Assembly: GCA_031406135.1 (NCBI GenBank)
Contig: JANOGU010000284.1
Coordinates: forward strand, 1 to 7,891
Direction: 5' to 3'
Source of the DNA: JANOGU01 sp031406135
GTDB lineage: Bacteria > Pseudomonadota > Alphaproteobacteria > Rhodobacterales > Rhodobacteraceae
Length of the DNA: 7,891 nt
Each line of letters begins with the position of its first letter. Within the stretch, counting starts at the first letter, position 1. The notes beneath the pieces were generated by a model. That model worked only from the letters and a program-made list of their open reading frames with translations, was not told the DNA's origin and ran no database searches. This document shows, in pieces, positions 1-7,247 of this stretch. The position numbers were made by a program, and so were the translations under genes.

Positions 1-1054
1 TCAGCGCCAGGATCAGCGAGATGATCCAGAACCGGATCACGATCTGCGGCTCGGCCCAGCCCTTCTTTTCGAAATGGTGGTGGATCGGCGCCATCAGGAA
101 CACCCGCTTGCCGGTGCGCTTGAAGTAGGCGACCTGGATGATGACCGACAACGCCTCGACCACGAAGATGCCGCCGACGATGGCCAGCACGATCTCGTGC
201 TTGGTGCAGACCGCAATGGCCCCCAGCGCGCCGCCCAGCGCCAGCGACCCGGTATCGCCCATGAACACCGCGGCCGGCGGCGCGTTGTACCACAGGAACC
301 CCAGACCGCCGCCGACCAGTGCTGCGGAGAAGATCAGCAACTCCCCGGTCCCGGGCACGAAATGCACGCCCAGATACTCGGTATAGTCCACCCGCCCCAC
401 GGCATAGGCGATGATCCCCAGCGTTCCCGCCGCGATCATCACCGGCATGATCGCCAGCCCGTCCAGCCCGTCGGTCAGGTTCACCGCGTTGGCGGCGCCC
501 ACGATCACGATCATGCCGAAGGGAATGAAGAACCAGCCGAGGTTGACCAGCACATCCTTGAACACCGGCAGCGCCAGCTGGTTGGTCAGTTCCGCCGGAT
601 GCACCAGCGCCGCCGCGATCGTGGCGAGCACGCCGATGGCCATGCCGACCAGGAACCGGGTGCGCGAGGAGACGCCCTTGACGCTCTGCCTGGTTACCTT
701 GGCGAGGTCGTCGGCAAAGCCGATCAGGCCGAAGGCCACGGTGACGCCCAGCACGATCCAGACATAGGGCGTATCAAGCCGGGCCCAGAGCAGGGTGGAG
801 AAGACCAGCGCCGAAAGGATCAGAAGGCCCCCCATGGTCGGCGTGCCGGCCTTGGAGAAATGCGAGGCCGGGCCGTCGTCGCGGATCGGCTGGCCCTTGC
901 CCTGCTTGCGCCGCAGCATGTCGATCAGCGGCCGGCCGAACAGGAAGCCGAAGACCAGCGCGGTCATGAATGCCCCGCCCGCCCGCACGGTGATGTAGCG
1001 GAACAGGTTGAAGACACCCCCGTCCGCGGACAATTGGCCAAGCCAGTAGAGCAT
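1..1054 (-). CDS. mraY: Phospho-N-acetylmuramoyl-pentapeptide-transferase (MraY), 3' end cut by window edge
   Basis: This integral inner-membrane enzyme transfers phospho-MurNAc-pentapeptide from UDP to undecaprenyl phosphate, making lipid I. Translation from the ATG at 1052-1054 gives 351 residues with no stop before the edge. The family is usually about 360 residues, so roughly nine C-terminal residues are missing. The N-terminus MLYWLGQLS is typical. Other landmarks are the cytoplasmic loop with KAGTPTMGG (68-76), the catalytic Asp pair in FADDLAK (113-119), NLTDGLDGL (192-200), the nucleophile region FMGDTGS (264-270, Asp267) and the APIHHHFEKKGW signature (322-333, His325-327). Many hydrophobic segments alternate with these loops, as expected for a ten-helix protein. 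Two tandem AAGGGA sequences precede the start, at 1059-1064 (spacer 4) and 1067-1072 (spacer 12). The gene lies 46 bases after the murF stop and probably belongs to the same operon. Nothing looks broken; the truncation is only the window edge. Confidence 0.98.
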   Translation of the reverse strand, partial: MLYWLGQLSADGGVFNLFRYITVRAGGAFMTALVFGFLFGRPLIDMLRRKQGKGQPIRDDGPASHFSKAGTPTMGGLLILSALVFSTLLWARLDTPYVWIVLGVTVAFGLIGFADDLAKVTRQSVKGVSSRTRFLVGMAIGVLATIAAALVHPAELTNQLALPVFKDVLVNLGWFFIPFGMIVIVGAANAVNLTDGLDGLAIMPVMIAAGTLGIIAYAVGRVDYTEYLGVHFVPGTGELLIFSAALVGGGLGFLWYNAPPAAVFMGDTGSLALGGALGAIAVCTKHEIVLAIVGGIFVVEALSVIIQVAYFKRTGKRVFLMAPIHHHFEKKGWAEPQIVIRFWIISLILAL

Positions 1055-1100
1055 CGGTTCCCTTCGTCCCTTCCGTCCGGTCCGGGCCGCAGCCCCTTGG

Positions 1101-2531
1101 TCATTCCCCCGCGGGTGGCGCCGCCTGCCCGAGTTTGCGCAGGGCGTCAACCACAAGGCTGACTTTCGATCCCTTCGATCCCTTGACCAGCACGATGTCG
1201 CCCGCGTCCACCAGGCCGCGGGCGCGGGCGGCCAGCTCCGTCGCCGTCTCCACCCACTCGCCGCGGCGGTCGCGCGGCAGGGCGGCATGCAGCGCCCGCA
1301 TCCGCGGGCCGACGCAATGCACGACCGACACCGCGGGCATCGACGGATAGCCCGCGATGGCGGCGTGCAGGTCCAGCTCGGTCGGTCCCAGTTCCAGCAT
1401 GTCGCCCAAGACCGCGATCCGCCGGCCCCGTCCGACCCGACCCACATCATCGCGCGGCTGGCCGGCGGCCAGCACCTCGAGCCCGGCCGCCAGCGAGGCG
1501 GGGTTGGCGTTGAAGGCGTCGTCGATCAGGTCGAACCAGACCTCCTCCACCGGGTCGAGCAAGATGCGCTCGCGCGTGCCGCGCCCCGGCGGCGGCGCCC
1601 AGCGGCCGAGGTCGCAGGCGGCGATGCCGGGGTCGAGCCCCAGAAGGTCGGCGACGGCCAGCGTGGCCAGCGCGTTGCCGGCAAGATGGCGGCCGGGAGA
1701 GCGCACCTTGAACAGCCGGGTCACGCCGCGGTGGCGGGCCTGCACGATGGTGGCCTCCGGCGTCATCTGCACGTCGGTCAGCGCATAGTCCGCCGCGCCG
1801 CCGCCGAAGGTCAGCGCCTCCACGCCCAACGCGCGCGCAAATGCCAGCAGCACCGGGGTCACCGGCAGGTCGCCGGGAACGACCGCCACGCCGCCCGGGA
1901 CCAGACCCTCCATGATCGCGGCCTTCTCCCGCGCGATGCCCTCGACCGAGGCAAAGGCCTGCAGATGCGCCGCCGCCACGGTGGTGATGACGGCGATGTC
2001 GAGCCGCGCCAGCCGCGCCAGCGGCGCGATCTCGCCGGGGTGGTTCATGCCGATCTCGATCACCGCGAAGGCGGTGTCCACGGGCATCCGCGCCAGCGTC
2101 AGCGGCACGCCCCAGTGGTTGTTGTAGCTCGCGGCCGAGACATGCGTGGCCCCCTGCCCGGCGAAGGTGACCTTCATCATTTCCTTGGTCGAAGTCTTGC
2201 CGGCCGACCCGGTCACGCCCACGACCTTGCCCCGCATCCGCGCCCGCCCCGCCGCGCCCAGCTCGGTCAGGCCGGCCAGCACGTCCGGCACCATCAGGAG
2301 CGGCGCGTCCCCGGCCACAGCCTGCGGCCGGCGCGACACCATCGCCGCCGCCGCGCCGCGCGCCAGCGCGTCGGCCACGAAGTCATGCCCGTCGCGTGCG
2401 GCGGAAAGCGCCACGAACAGATCGCCCGGCGCCAGCGTCCGGGTATCGATCGACACTCCCTGCGCCGCCCAGTCCCCGGTGGCGGTCCCGCCGGTGGCGG
2501 CGGCGGCTTCGGCGGCGGTCCAGAGGCTCAT
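1101..2531 (-). CDS. murF: UDP-N-acetylmuramoyl-tripeptide--D-alanyl-D-alanine ligase (MurF)
   Basis: This cytoplasmic ATP-dependent ligase adds the D-Ala-D-Ala dipeptide to UDP-MurNAc-tripeptide, the last soluble step before MraY. The 476-residue product has the three-domain Mur ligase pattern: an N-terminal substrate domain with DTRTLAPGDLFVAL (29-42), a central ATPase domain with the P-loop GVTGSAGKTSTK (105-116), YNNHWGVPLTL (136-146) and EIGMNHPGEI (159-168), and a C-terminal domain with DAFNANPASL (338-347) and LGDMLELG (375-382). The MurF-specific NNHWG and NANP motifs separate it from MurC, MurD and MurE. I chose the ATG at 2529-2531 because GGGAGG (2539-2544) sits seven bases upstream and the protein then begins MSLWTAAEAAAATGG, as in the family. 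The same frame stays open to a GTG at 2585, but that extension only translates the inverted repeat between murE and murF. The gene is separated from murE by 91 bases, the widest internal gap here. Confidence 0.98.
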   Translation of the reverse strand: MSLWTAAEAAAATGGTATGDWAAQGVSIDTRTLAPGDLFVALSAARDGHDFVADALARGAAAAMVSRRPQAVAGDAPLLMVPDVLAGLTELGAAGRARMRGKVVGVTGSAGKTSTKEMMKVTFAGQGATHVSAASYNNHWGVPLTLARMPVDTAFAVIEIGMNHPGEIAPLARLARLDIAVITTVAAAHLQAFASVEGIAREKAAIMEGLVPGGVAVVPGDLPVTPVLLAFARALGVEALTFGGGAADYALTDVQMTPEATIVQARHRGVTRLFKVRSPGRHLAGNALATLAVADLLGLDPGIAACDLGRWAPPPGRGTRERILLDPVEEVWFDLIDDAFNANPASLAAGLEVLAAGQPRDDVGRVGRGRRIAVLGDMLELGPTELDLHAAIAGYPSMPAVSVVHCVGPRMRALHAALPRDRRGEWVETATELAARARGLVDAGDIVLVKGSKGSKVSLVVDALRKLGQAAPPAGE

Positions 2532-2538
2532 CGTCCCG

Positions 2539-2544
2539 CCTCCC
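2539..2544 (-). promoter_or_regulatory. Shine-Dalgarno of murF
   Basis: GGGAGG on the coding strand lies seven bases before the murF ATG and decides this start against the in-frame GTG at 2585. It begins only four bases downstream of the foot of the inverted repeat at 2548-2618. Folding of that repeat in the mRNA would therefore place a long stem directly beside the ribosome binding site. Confidence 0.85.
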
Positions 2545-2547
2545 GGT

Positions 2548-2618
2548 CGCTCATCAGCCCTGGCGGGCTTCCTCGCTCGCGCCACACAAGCGAGGAAGGC
2601 CGCAAGGCCTGATGAGCG
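2548..2618. repeat. REP/BIME-like inverted pair of 29-nt palindromic units in the murE-murF spacer
   Basis: Two arms, 2548-2577 and 2589-2618, are inverted copies of each other across an 11-base loop (2578-2588). They match at 27 of 30 positions. Each copy, read from the loop side outward, starts AGCGAGGA, then has a small hairpin, then ends GATGAGC. The right copy (plus strand) has stem AGGCC/GGCCT closing a GCAA loop at 2602-2605. The left copy (minus strand) has stem AGCCC/GGGCT closing a GCCA loop. Of the three differences, two are the partners of one stem base pair (G:C versus C:G) and the third lies in the loop. Each unit therefore keeps its own foldback, and the pair can also form one long cruciform or RNA stem. 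No T-run follows on the coding strand, so it is not a standard intrinsic terminator. The arrangement resembles bacterial interspersed mosaic elements built from inverted REP units, but only one locus is visible here and genome-wide repetition is inferred. Confidence 0.85.
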
Positions 2619-2622
2619 GTTG

Positions 2623-4089
2623 TCACGGCATCACCCCGTCGAGCGCCGCGACCGCAATCGAGGCCTGTTCGGCGTCGTCGAAGGGCAGCACATCGCTGCC
2701 CACGACCTGCCCGGTCTCATGCCCCTTGCCCGCGATCAGGAGCGCATCCCCGGGCAGCAGCGCATCCACCCCGCGCAGGATCGCCTCCGCCCGGTCGCCC
2801 ACTTCCGTCGCCTCGGGACAGGCCGCCAGAATGGCCGCGCGGATCGACGCCGGGTCCTCGCTGCGCGGATTGTCGTCGGTGACGTAGACCACATCGGCAT
2901 GCGCCGCCGCCGCCGCCCCCATCAGGGGCCGCTTGCCGCGGTCGCGGTCGCCGCCGGCGCCCAGCACAACCACGATCCGCCCCGCCACATGCGGGCGCAG
3001 CGCCCTGAGCGCCGTCTCCACCGCATCCGGCGTATGCGCGTAGTCCACGAACACCTGCGCCCCGTTGCCCCGCGTCGCCACCCGCTGCATCCGCCCGCGC
3101 ACGCCTGTCAGCCGCCCCAGCGCGCGGATCACGTCGCCCGCCGCCGCCCCGGCCCCGATCACCAGCGCCGCCGCCGCCAGCGCGTTCAGCGCCTGGAACC
3201 CGCCCACCAGGTCCAGCCGCAGCTGCTCCACCTTCTCGTCGAACGAGAACCGCAGCCACTGCCCGGTCGCATCGAAGCGCTGGTCCAGAAGCCGCAGGTC
3301 CGCCCCCTCCGCCCGGCCCACCCGGATCAGCCGCTGCCCGCGCGCCACCGCGACGATGCAGAGGTCGATCCCGCGCGGATCGTCGATGTTCACCACCGCC
3401 GCCGCCTCCGGCGGCAACAGCCGGCCGAACAGCCCCGCCTTGGCGGCGAAATAGGCCTCCATCGTGCCGTGATAGTCGAGATGGTCCTGGGTCAGATTGG
3501 TGAAGGCGGCGGCCTTCAGCACCACCCCGTCGAGCCGCCGCTGGTCCAGCCCGTGCGACGAGGCCTCCATCGCCGCATGGGTGATCCCGGCGGCCGAGGC
3601 CTCGGCCAGCACCCGGTGCAGGGTGATCGCGTCCGGCGTGGTATGCGCCGAAGGCGCTTCCCAGTCGCCCTCCACCCCGGTCGTGCCGATGTTGATCGCC
3701 GCGACCCCCAGCGCCTGCCACAGCTGGCGCGCGAAGGACGCGACCGAGGTCTTGCCGTTGGTCCCGGTCACCGCGACCATCACCGCAGGCTGCGCCCCGG
3801 ACCACAGCGCCGCCGCATGCGCCAGCGCCTCGCGCGCATCCTGCGCCACGATCAGCGCGCGGCCCGCCGCCGCCACCGCCGCGCGGCACAGCTTCGCGCC
3901 TTCGCCGTCCGTCAGCACCACCGCCGCGCCGCGCTCCAGCGCCATCGGCACGAAGGCCGCGCCATGGGCGCGCGTCCCCGGCAGTGCCGCGAACAGCGCG
4001 CCCGGCCGTACCGCCCGGCTGTCCACCGACAGGCCGGTGACCGGCACGTCCGGCCCCGTCAGCCCCAGCGATGCCGTCCCCTTGCCCAT
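2623..4089 (-). CDS. murE: UDP-N-acetylmuramoyl-L-alanyl-D-glutamate--2,6-diaminopimelate ligase (MurE)
   Basis: This cytoplasmic ligase adds the third amino acid of the stem peptide to UDP-MurNAc-L-Ala-D-Glu using ATP. The product is 488 residues, close to the usual length of about 490. The N-terminal UDP-MurNAc domain has GLSVDSRAVRPGALFAALPG (19-38). The central ATPase domain has the P-loop VTGTNGKTSVASF (107-119), AHTTPDA (148-154), EASSHGL (175-181), NLTQDHLDYHGTM (198-210) and AAKAGLF (215-221), whose Lys217 matches the carbamylated lysine of Mur ligases. The C-terminal domain has DYAHTPDA (349-356), DDNPR (405-409) and GKGHE (455-459). The DNPR motif marks meso-diaminopimelate as the added residue rather than lysine. 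The ATG at 4087-4089 is preferred. A GAGG at 4098-4101, eight bases upstream, overlaps the ftsI stop, and only 10 bases separate the two genes. The frame is open further upstream to 4146, but that part overlaps ftsI and is not family-like. Confidence 0.98.
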   Translation of the reverse strand: MGKGTASLGLTGPDVPVTGLSVDSRAVRPGALFAALPGTRAHGAAFVPMALERGAAVVLTDGEGAKLCRAAVAAAGRALIVAQDAREALAHAAALWSGAQPAVMVAVTGTNGKTSVASFARQLWQALGVAAINIGTTGVEGDWEAPSAHTTPDAITLHRVLAEASAAGITHAAMEASSHGLDQRRLDGVVLKAAAFTNLTQDHLDYHGTMEAYFAAKAGLFGRLLPPEAAAVVNIDDPRGIDLCIVAVARGQRLIRVGRAEGADLRLLDQRFDATGQWLRFSFDEKVEQLRLDLVGGFQALNALAAAALVIGAGAAAGDVIRALGRLTGVRGRMQRVATRGNGAQVFVDYAHTPDAVETALRALRPHVAGRIVVVLGAGGDRDRGKRPLMGAAAAAHADVVYVTDDNPRSEDPASIRAAILAACPEATEVGDRAEAILRGVDALLPGDALLIAGKGHETGQVVGSDVLPFDDAEQASIAVAALDGVMP

Positions 4090-4099
4090 GCCATCCGCC

Positions 4100-5887
4100 T
4101 CAGTTCCCGGCCGCCGTGACTTGCGCAGCCGCGGGCGGCGGCGCAAGGGGGCGCAGGCCCAGCAGCGGCGCGGTGCGGCGGATGATCTCGGCGGCCACCG
4201 GCACCGAGGTCCAGCCTGCCGTCCGCCGCGGCTCGGGGCCGGAGGTCTCCACCGGCTCGTCCAGCGTTACCACCAGCACGTATTTCGGGTCCGAGGCCGG
4301 GAACACCGCGGCAAAGGTGTTGATGACCTTGTCCTTCAGGTAGCCGCCGCCCTTCTTAGGCTTGTCCGCGGTGCCGGTCTTGCCCGCCACCTCGTAGCCC
4401 TCGACCTCGCCAAAGGAGGCGGTGCCCTCGGTCACTACCCGGCGCAGCATGGCGACGGCTGCCTTCGCCACCTCCTCGCGCATGACGCGCACGCCCTCGA
4501 CGGGGCCTGCACGCTTCAGCAGTGTCGGCGGCACCATCACGCCGCCGTTGGCAATCGCGGCATAGGCCGCGGCCAGATGCATCGGGCTGGCCGACATGCC
4601 GTGGCCGTAGGAGGTGGTGATGGTCACGATCTCGGGCCAGCGGGCCGGCACCAGGGGCCTGGCCTTGGCCGCCTCGATCACTTCCAGCGTGGTCGGGACG
4701 AAGAACCCCAGCGACCCCAGGAACGCCTTCTGCCGCTCCGGCCCGATCATCAGGGCGATGCGCGCCGTGCCCACGTTCGACGACTTGGTGATGATATCCG
4801 ACACCGACAGCAGCGGCCCGTAGTTCTTGTTCTTGAACTCCTTGATCAGATGCTTGCCCCAGCGCATCGGGGCATCGGCATCGACCATCGTGTCGGGGTT
4901 GACCAGCCCCAGTTCCATCGCCTGCGAAACGGCGAAAATCTTGAAGGTGGAGCCCAGCTCGTACACCCCCTGCATCGCGCGGTTGAACAGCGGGCTGTCC
5001 GACGGGTCTCCGGTCACCGCCGCGGCCGGCCGGTCGTTGGGGTCGAAGTCGGGCAGCGAGACCAGCGCCAGCACCTCGCCGGTCTTCACGTCCATCAGGA
5101 TCGCCGCCGCGCCCCTGGCGTTCATCATCGCCATGCCGGCCTGCAGCAGCTCCGCCACCGCCGCCTGCACCCGCAGGTCGAGCGACAGCGCCAGCGGCAC
5201 CCCCGCCTGGCCCGGGTCGCGCAGCCGCGTGTCCAGCATCGCCTCGACCCCCGCCGTGCCGATCACCTCGGCCGACTGCACGCCCTCGGCCCCGAAACTG
5301 GCACCACCCAGCACATGGGCCGCCAGCCGGCCGTTGGGGTAAAGCCGCATCTCGCGCGGACCGAACAGCAAGCCCGGATCGCCGATCTCGTGTACCGCCT
5401 GCATCTGCTCGGGCGCCACCACCCGGCGCAGCCACAGGAACGACCGCCCGTCGGCAAAGCGGCGGCGCAGGTCGTCCTCCCGCATGTCGGGGAAGATCCG
5501 GGCCAGTTCGCGGGCCACACGCGCGGGGTCCACCATCTGCCGCGGATGGGCATAGAGCGCATGGGTCAGGAAGTTCGTCGCCAGCAGCCGCCCGTTGCGG
5601 TCCACGATGTCGGCCCTTGCGGAGTGGATCGGTGCCGTCATCGTCTCGGTCACCGGCTCGGCCGGCTCGCTCGCGGCCAGAAGCCCCATCCGTGCCGCGA
5701 TGCCGCCGAAGGCCACCACGAAGAACAGGCACAGCACCACCAGCCGCCCCTCGGCCCGGCCGCGCGAGCGGTCGCGGATCGCCTCGTTGCGCCGCGCCAC
5801 GTTCTCGCGCTCGATGGCGTCGGGGTTCTCCCCGGTTTCCCGCGCGCGCAGGATGCGGGCCAGCGGGCGCAGCGGCGTGCGGGTCAC
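4100..5887 (-). CDS. ftsI: Septal peptidoglycan D,D-transpeptidase FtsI (class B penicillin-binding protein, PBP3 type)
   Basis: FtsI cross-links septal peptidoglycan in the periplasm as part of the divisome, next to FtsW and the FtsQ-FtsL-FtsB complex. The 595-residue product has a basic cytoplasmic N-terminus (about 1-48), one membrane anchor (about 49-71, LVVLCLFFVVAF onward) and a pedestal domain beginning near 89 with ADIVDRNGRLLATN (92-105). The C-terminal transpeptidase domain carries the three penicillin-binding motifs: STFK (313-316, nucleophile Ser313), SSN (369-371) and KTGTAD (503-508). There is no PASTA domain, and the length is near that of Escherichia coli FtsI (588). I place the start at the GTG 5885-5887, which overlaps the ftsL stop (GTGA) and has AGGAGG seven bases upstream. 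The frame remains open far upstream through ftsL and into rsmH, but that is a GC artefact. The protein ends in a Pro/Ala-rich tail, LAPPPAAAQVTAAGN. Confidence 0.98.
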   Translation of the reverse strand: MTRTPLRPLARILRARETGENPDAIERENVARRNEAIRDRSRGRAEGRLVVLCLFFVVAFGGIAARMGLLAASEPAEPVTETMTAPIHSARADIVDRNGRLLATNFLTHALYAHPRQMVDPARVARELARIFPDMREDDLRRRFADGRSFLWLRRVVAPEQMQAVHEIGDPGLLFGPREMRLYPNGRLAAHVLGGASFGAEGVQSAEVIGTAGVEAMLDTRLRDPGQAGVPLALSLDLRVQAAVAELLQAGMAMMNARGAAAILMDVKTGEVLALVSLPDFDPNDRPAAAVTGDPSDSPLFNRAMQGVYELGSTFKIFAVSQAMELGLVNPDTMVDADAPMRWGKHLIKEFKNKNYGPLLSVSDIITKSSNVGTARIALMIGPERQKAFLGSLGFFVPTTLEVIEAAKARPLVPARWPEIVTITTSYGHGMSASPMHLAAAYAAIANGGVMVPPTLLKRAGPVEGVRVMREEVAKAAVAMLRRVVTEGTASFGEVEGYEVAGKTGTADKPKKGGGYLKDKVINTFAAVFPASDPKYVLVVTLDEPVETSGPEPRRTAGWTSVPVAAEIIRRTAPLLGLRPLAPPPAAAQVTAAGN

Positions 5888-6246
5888 AGCGGGTCCTCCT
5901 CGCCGGGGAGAAACTCGCCCGAGACGTCGACGGCGCCCGAAAGCCCGGCCGCGGGCGGCGGCGGCGGCAACGCCACGCGGTCCACCGCCTGGAGCTGCCC
6001 GGGCTCCAGCGGCAACAGCGGCAGCCGGTCGAAATTCAACGCCACCAGGTCGCGCAGCCGTTCGGGGCGGTTGAGGTAGGCCCATTCCGCCCGCTGCATC
6101 GCCAGCGCCTCGGACAGGTCGGCGATCTCGGCCCGCAGCCGGGTGATCTCGCGCAGCGTCGCCTGCGTGGCGTAGTTCTCGCGGTAGGCCCAGAACGCCA
6201 GCGCCATCAGGCCGAGCGCGGTCGACAGATACAGCAGCGGGCGCAT
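5884..6246 (-). CDS. ftsL: Cell division protein FtsL
   Basis: FtsL is a small bitopic divisome protein that forms a coiled-coil complex with FtsB and FtsQ and helps activate FtsW-FtsI. The product is 120 residues. It has a very short N-terminus, one membrane segment (about 3-20, PLLYLSTALGLMALAFWA), then a periplasmic helical stretch of roughly 23-55 with heptad-like spacing (LREITRLRAEIADLSEAL). The motif AEWAYLNRPERL (53-64) is typical of alphaproteobacterial FtsL. A Pro-rich, then acidic tail follows (PPPPP at 94-98, GEEDPL at the end); its role is unknown to me. The ATG at 6244-6246 shares one base with the rsmH stop (TGATG), and GGAGAG at 6254-6259 lies seven bases upstream. The gene ends inside the ftsI start (GTGA), so rsmH, ftsL and ftsI are probably translationally coupled. 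Sequence conservation in this family is low. The call rests on topology, the AEWAYLNRPERL motif and the position between rsmH and ftsI. Confidence 0.93.
   Translation of the reverse strand: MRPLLYLSTALGLMALAFWAYRENYATQATLREITRLRAEIADLSEALAMQRAEWAYLNRPERLRDLVALNFDRLPLLPLEPGQLQAVDRVALPPPPPAAGLSGAVDVSGEFLPGEEDPL
5895..5900 (-). promoter_or_regulatory. Shine-Dalgarno deciding the GTG start of ftsI
   Basis: AGGAGG on the coding strand, inside the last codons of ftsL, lies seven bases upstream of the GTG at 5885-5887. It is among the strongest ribosome binding sites in the window. It supports a GTG start and a four-base GTGA overlap with ftsL, rather than any in-frame start further upstream. Confidence 0.85.
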
Positions 6247-7241
6247 CAGCGGGCTCTCCGGGCGGGCAGCAGCGGCACGCCCAGCGCGGCCGGGTCGGGC
6301 CGCCGGGCGGGAGCGTGGGTGCGGCGGGCGACGCGCAGCTTGGCCGACCGGGCGCGCGGGTTGCGCGCGATCTCGGCCTCCGAGGGCGCAATCGCGCGGC
6401 GCGGGGTCAGGGTGAACCGTGGCGCCTCCCAGGCGGTGGCCGGGGCGTGGCGGTTGCCGCGTGTCTCTTCCGACGCCAGATGCAGGAACCGCTTGACGAT
6501 CCGGTCCTCCAGGCTGTGGAACGTCACCACCGCCAGCGCCCCGCCCGGGGCCAGCGCCGCCTCGGCACCGGCAAGCCCCTCGACCAGCTCGGAAAACTCC
6601 GCGTTCACCGCGATCCGGATCGCCTGGAAGGCGCGGGTCGCCGGATGGCTCTGCCCGGGCTTGGCCCGCGGCAGGACCGAGGCCACCACCTCGGCCAGGC
6701 GCAGGGTCGTGGTGATCGGCGTCACCCGCGCGGCCACGATGGCGCGCGCGATGCGCCGCGCCGCGTGGTCCTCGCCATAATGGTAGATGACGTCCGCGAG
6801 CTCGCCCTCCGACGCCCCGTTCACCAGATCGGCGGCCGTCGGCCCGTCATCCGACATCCGCATGTCCAGCGGCCCGTCCTTCTGGAACGAGAACCCCCGC
6901 TCGGCCAGGTCGAGTTGCATCGACGACACGCCAAGGTCCAGCACCACGCCGTCCAGCGGCTCGGGCGCATGCGCCGCGAGGTTGGAAAACCTGTCCTGCA
7001 CCAGCACCAGCCGCCCGCCGAACTCCGCCAGCATCCCCGCCGCCATGCGCTGCGCCAGCGGGTCGCGGTCGATCCCGATCACACGGCTCGCGCCGGCCTC
7101 CAGCAACCCCCGCGCATAGCCCCCCGCCCCGAGGGTCCCGTCCAGCCAGAGCCCCGCCACCGGCGCCACCGCCGCCAGCAGCGGCTCCAGCAGCACCGGG
7201 ATATGGGGCGCGCGACCGGGCAGCGGATCGCCTGGGGCCAT
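6246..7241 (-). CDS. rsmH: 16S rRNA (cytosine(1402)-N(4))-methyltransferase RsmH (MraW)
   Basis: RsmH uses S-adenosylmethionine to methylate N4 of C1402 in the decoding centre of 16S rRNA. The 331-residue product starts with the conserved HIPVLLEPLL (13-22). The SAM-binding fold has DGTLGAGGYARGLLEAG (34-50), GIDRDP (56-61) and LDLGVSSMQLDLAERGFSF (101-119), followed by GPLDMRM (123-129). The helical insert carries YHYGEDHAARRIARAIV (153-169) and FQAIRIAVNAE (205-215). The C-terminal half of the catalytic domain has TFHSLEDRIVKRF (240-252) and NPRARSAKLRVARR (294-307). A Pro/Arg-rich tail of about 20 residues follows. The ATG at 7239-7241 lies six bases after the mraZ stop, with GGGAGG at 7252-7257 overlapping the last mraZ codons (spacer 10). 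Its 3' end overlaps ftsL by one base. The family, length and position all agree. Confidence 0.98.
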   Translation of the reverse strand: MAPGDPLPGRAPHIPVLLEPLLAAVAPVAGLWLDGTLGAGGYARGLLEAGASRVIGIDRDPLAQRMAAGMLAEFGGRLVLVQDRFSNLAAHAPEPLDGVVLDLGVSSMQLDLAERGFSFQKDGPLDMRMSDDGPTAADLVNGASEGELADVIYHYGEDHAARRIARAIVAARVTPITTTLRLAEVVASVLPRAKPGQSHPATRAFQAIRIAVNAEFSELVEGLAGAEAALAPGGALAVVTFHSLEDRIVKRFLHLASEETRGNRHAPATAWEAPRFTLTPRRAIAPSEAEIARNPRARSAKLRVARRTHAPARRPDPAALGVPLLPARRAR

Positions 7242-7247
7242 GGGCCG

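Noticed and set aside
1055..1100. Regulatory element in the murF-mraY spacer
   Set aside because: Apart from two tandem AAGGGA sequences that can serve as ribosome binding sites, nothing stands out in these 46 bases.
2548..2618. Intrinsic terminator between murE and murF
   Set aside because: The stem is long but is followed on the coding strand by GACCGGGAGG with no U-run, and murF and mraY continue directly in the same direction.
2717..5732. Minus-strand open frames at 2717-3889 and 4356-5732 in other reading frames
   Set aside because: They are Gly/Arg/Ala-rich frame-shifted readings of murE and ftsI. The correct frames contain all the family motifs without interruption.
3497..6079. A very long plus-strand open frame (860 codons), with others of 360-660 codons across 74-7787
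   Set aside because: They lie antisense to unmistakable mur, fts and rsmH genes, with low-complexity Arg/His/Pro/Ala-rich translations and no recognisable domain. Long antisense frames are expected in very GC-rich coding DNA.
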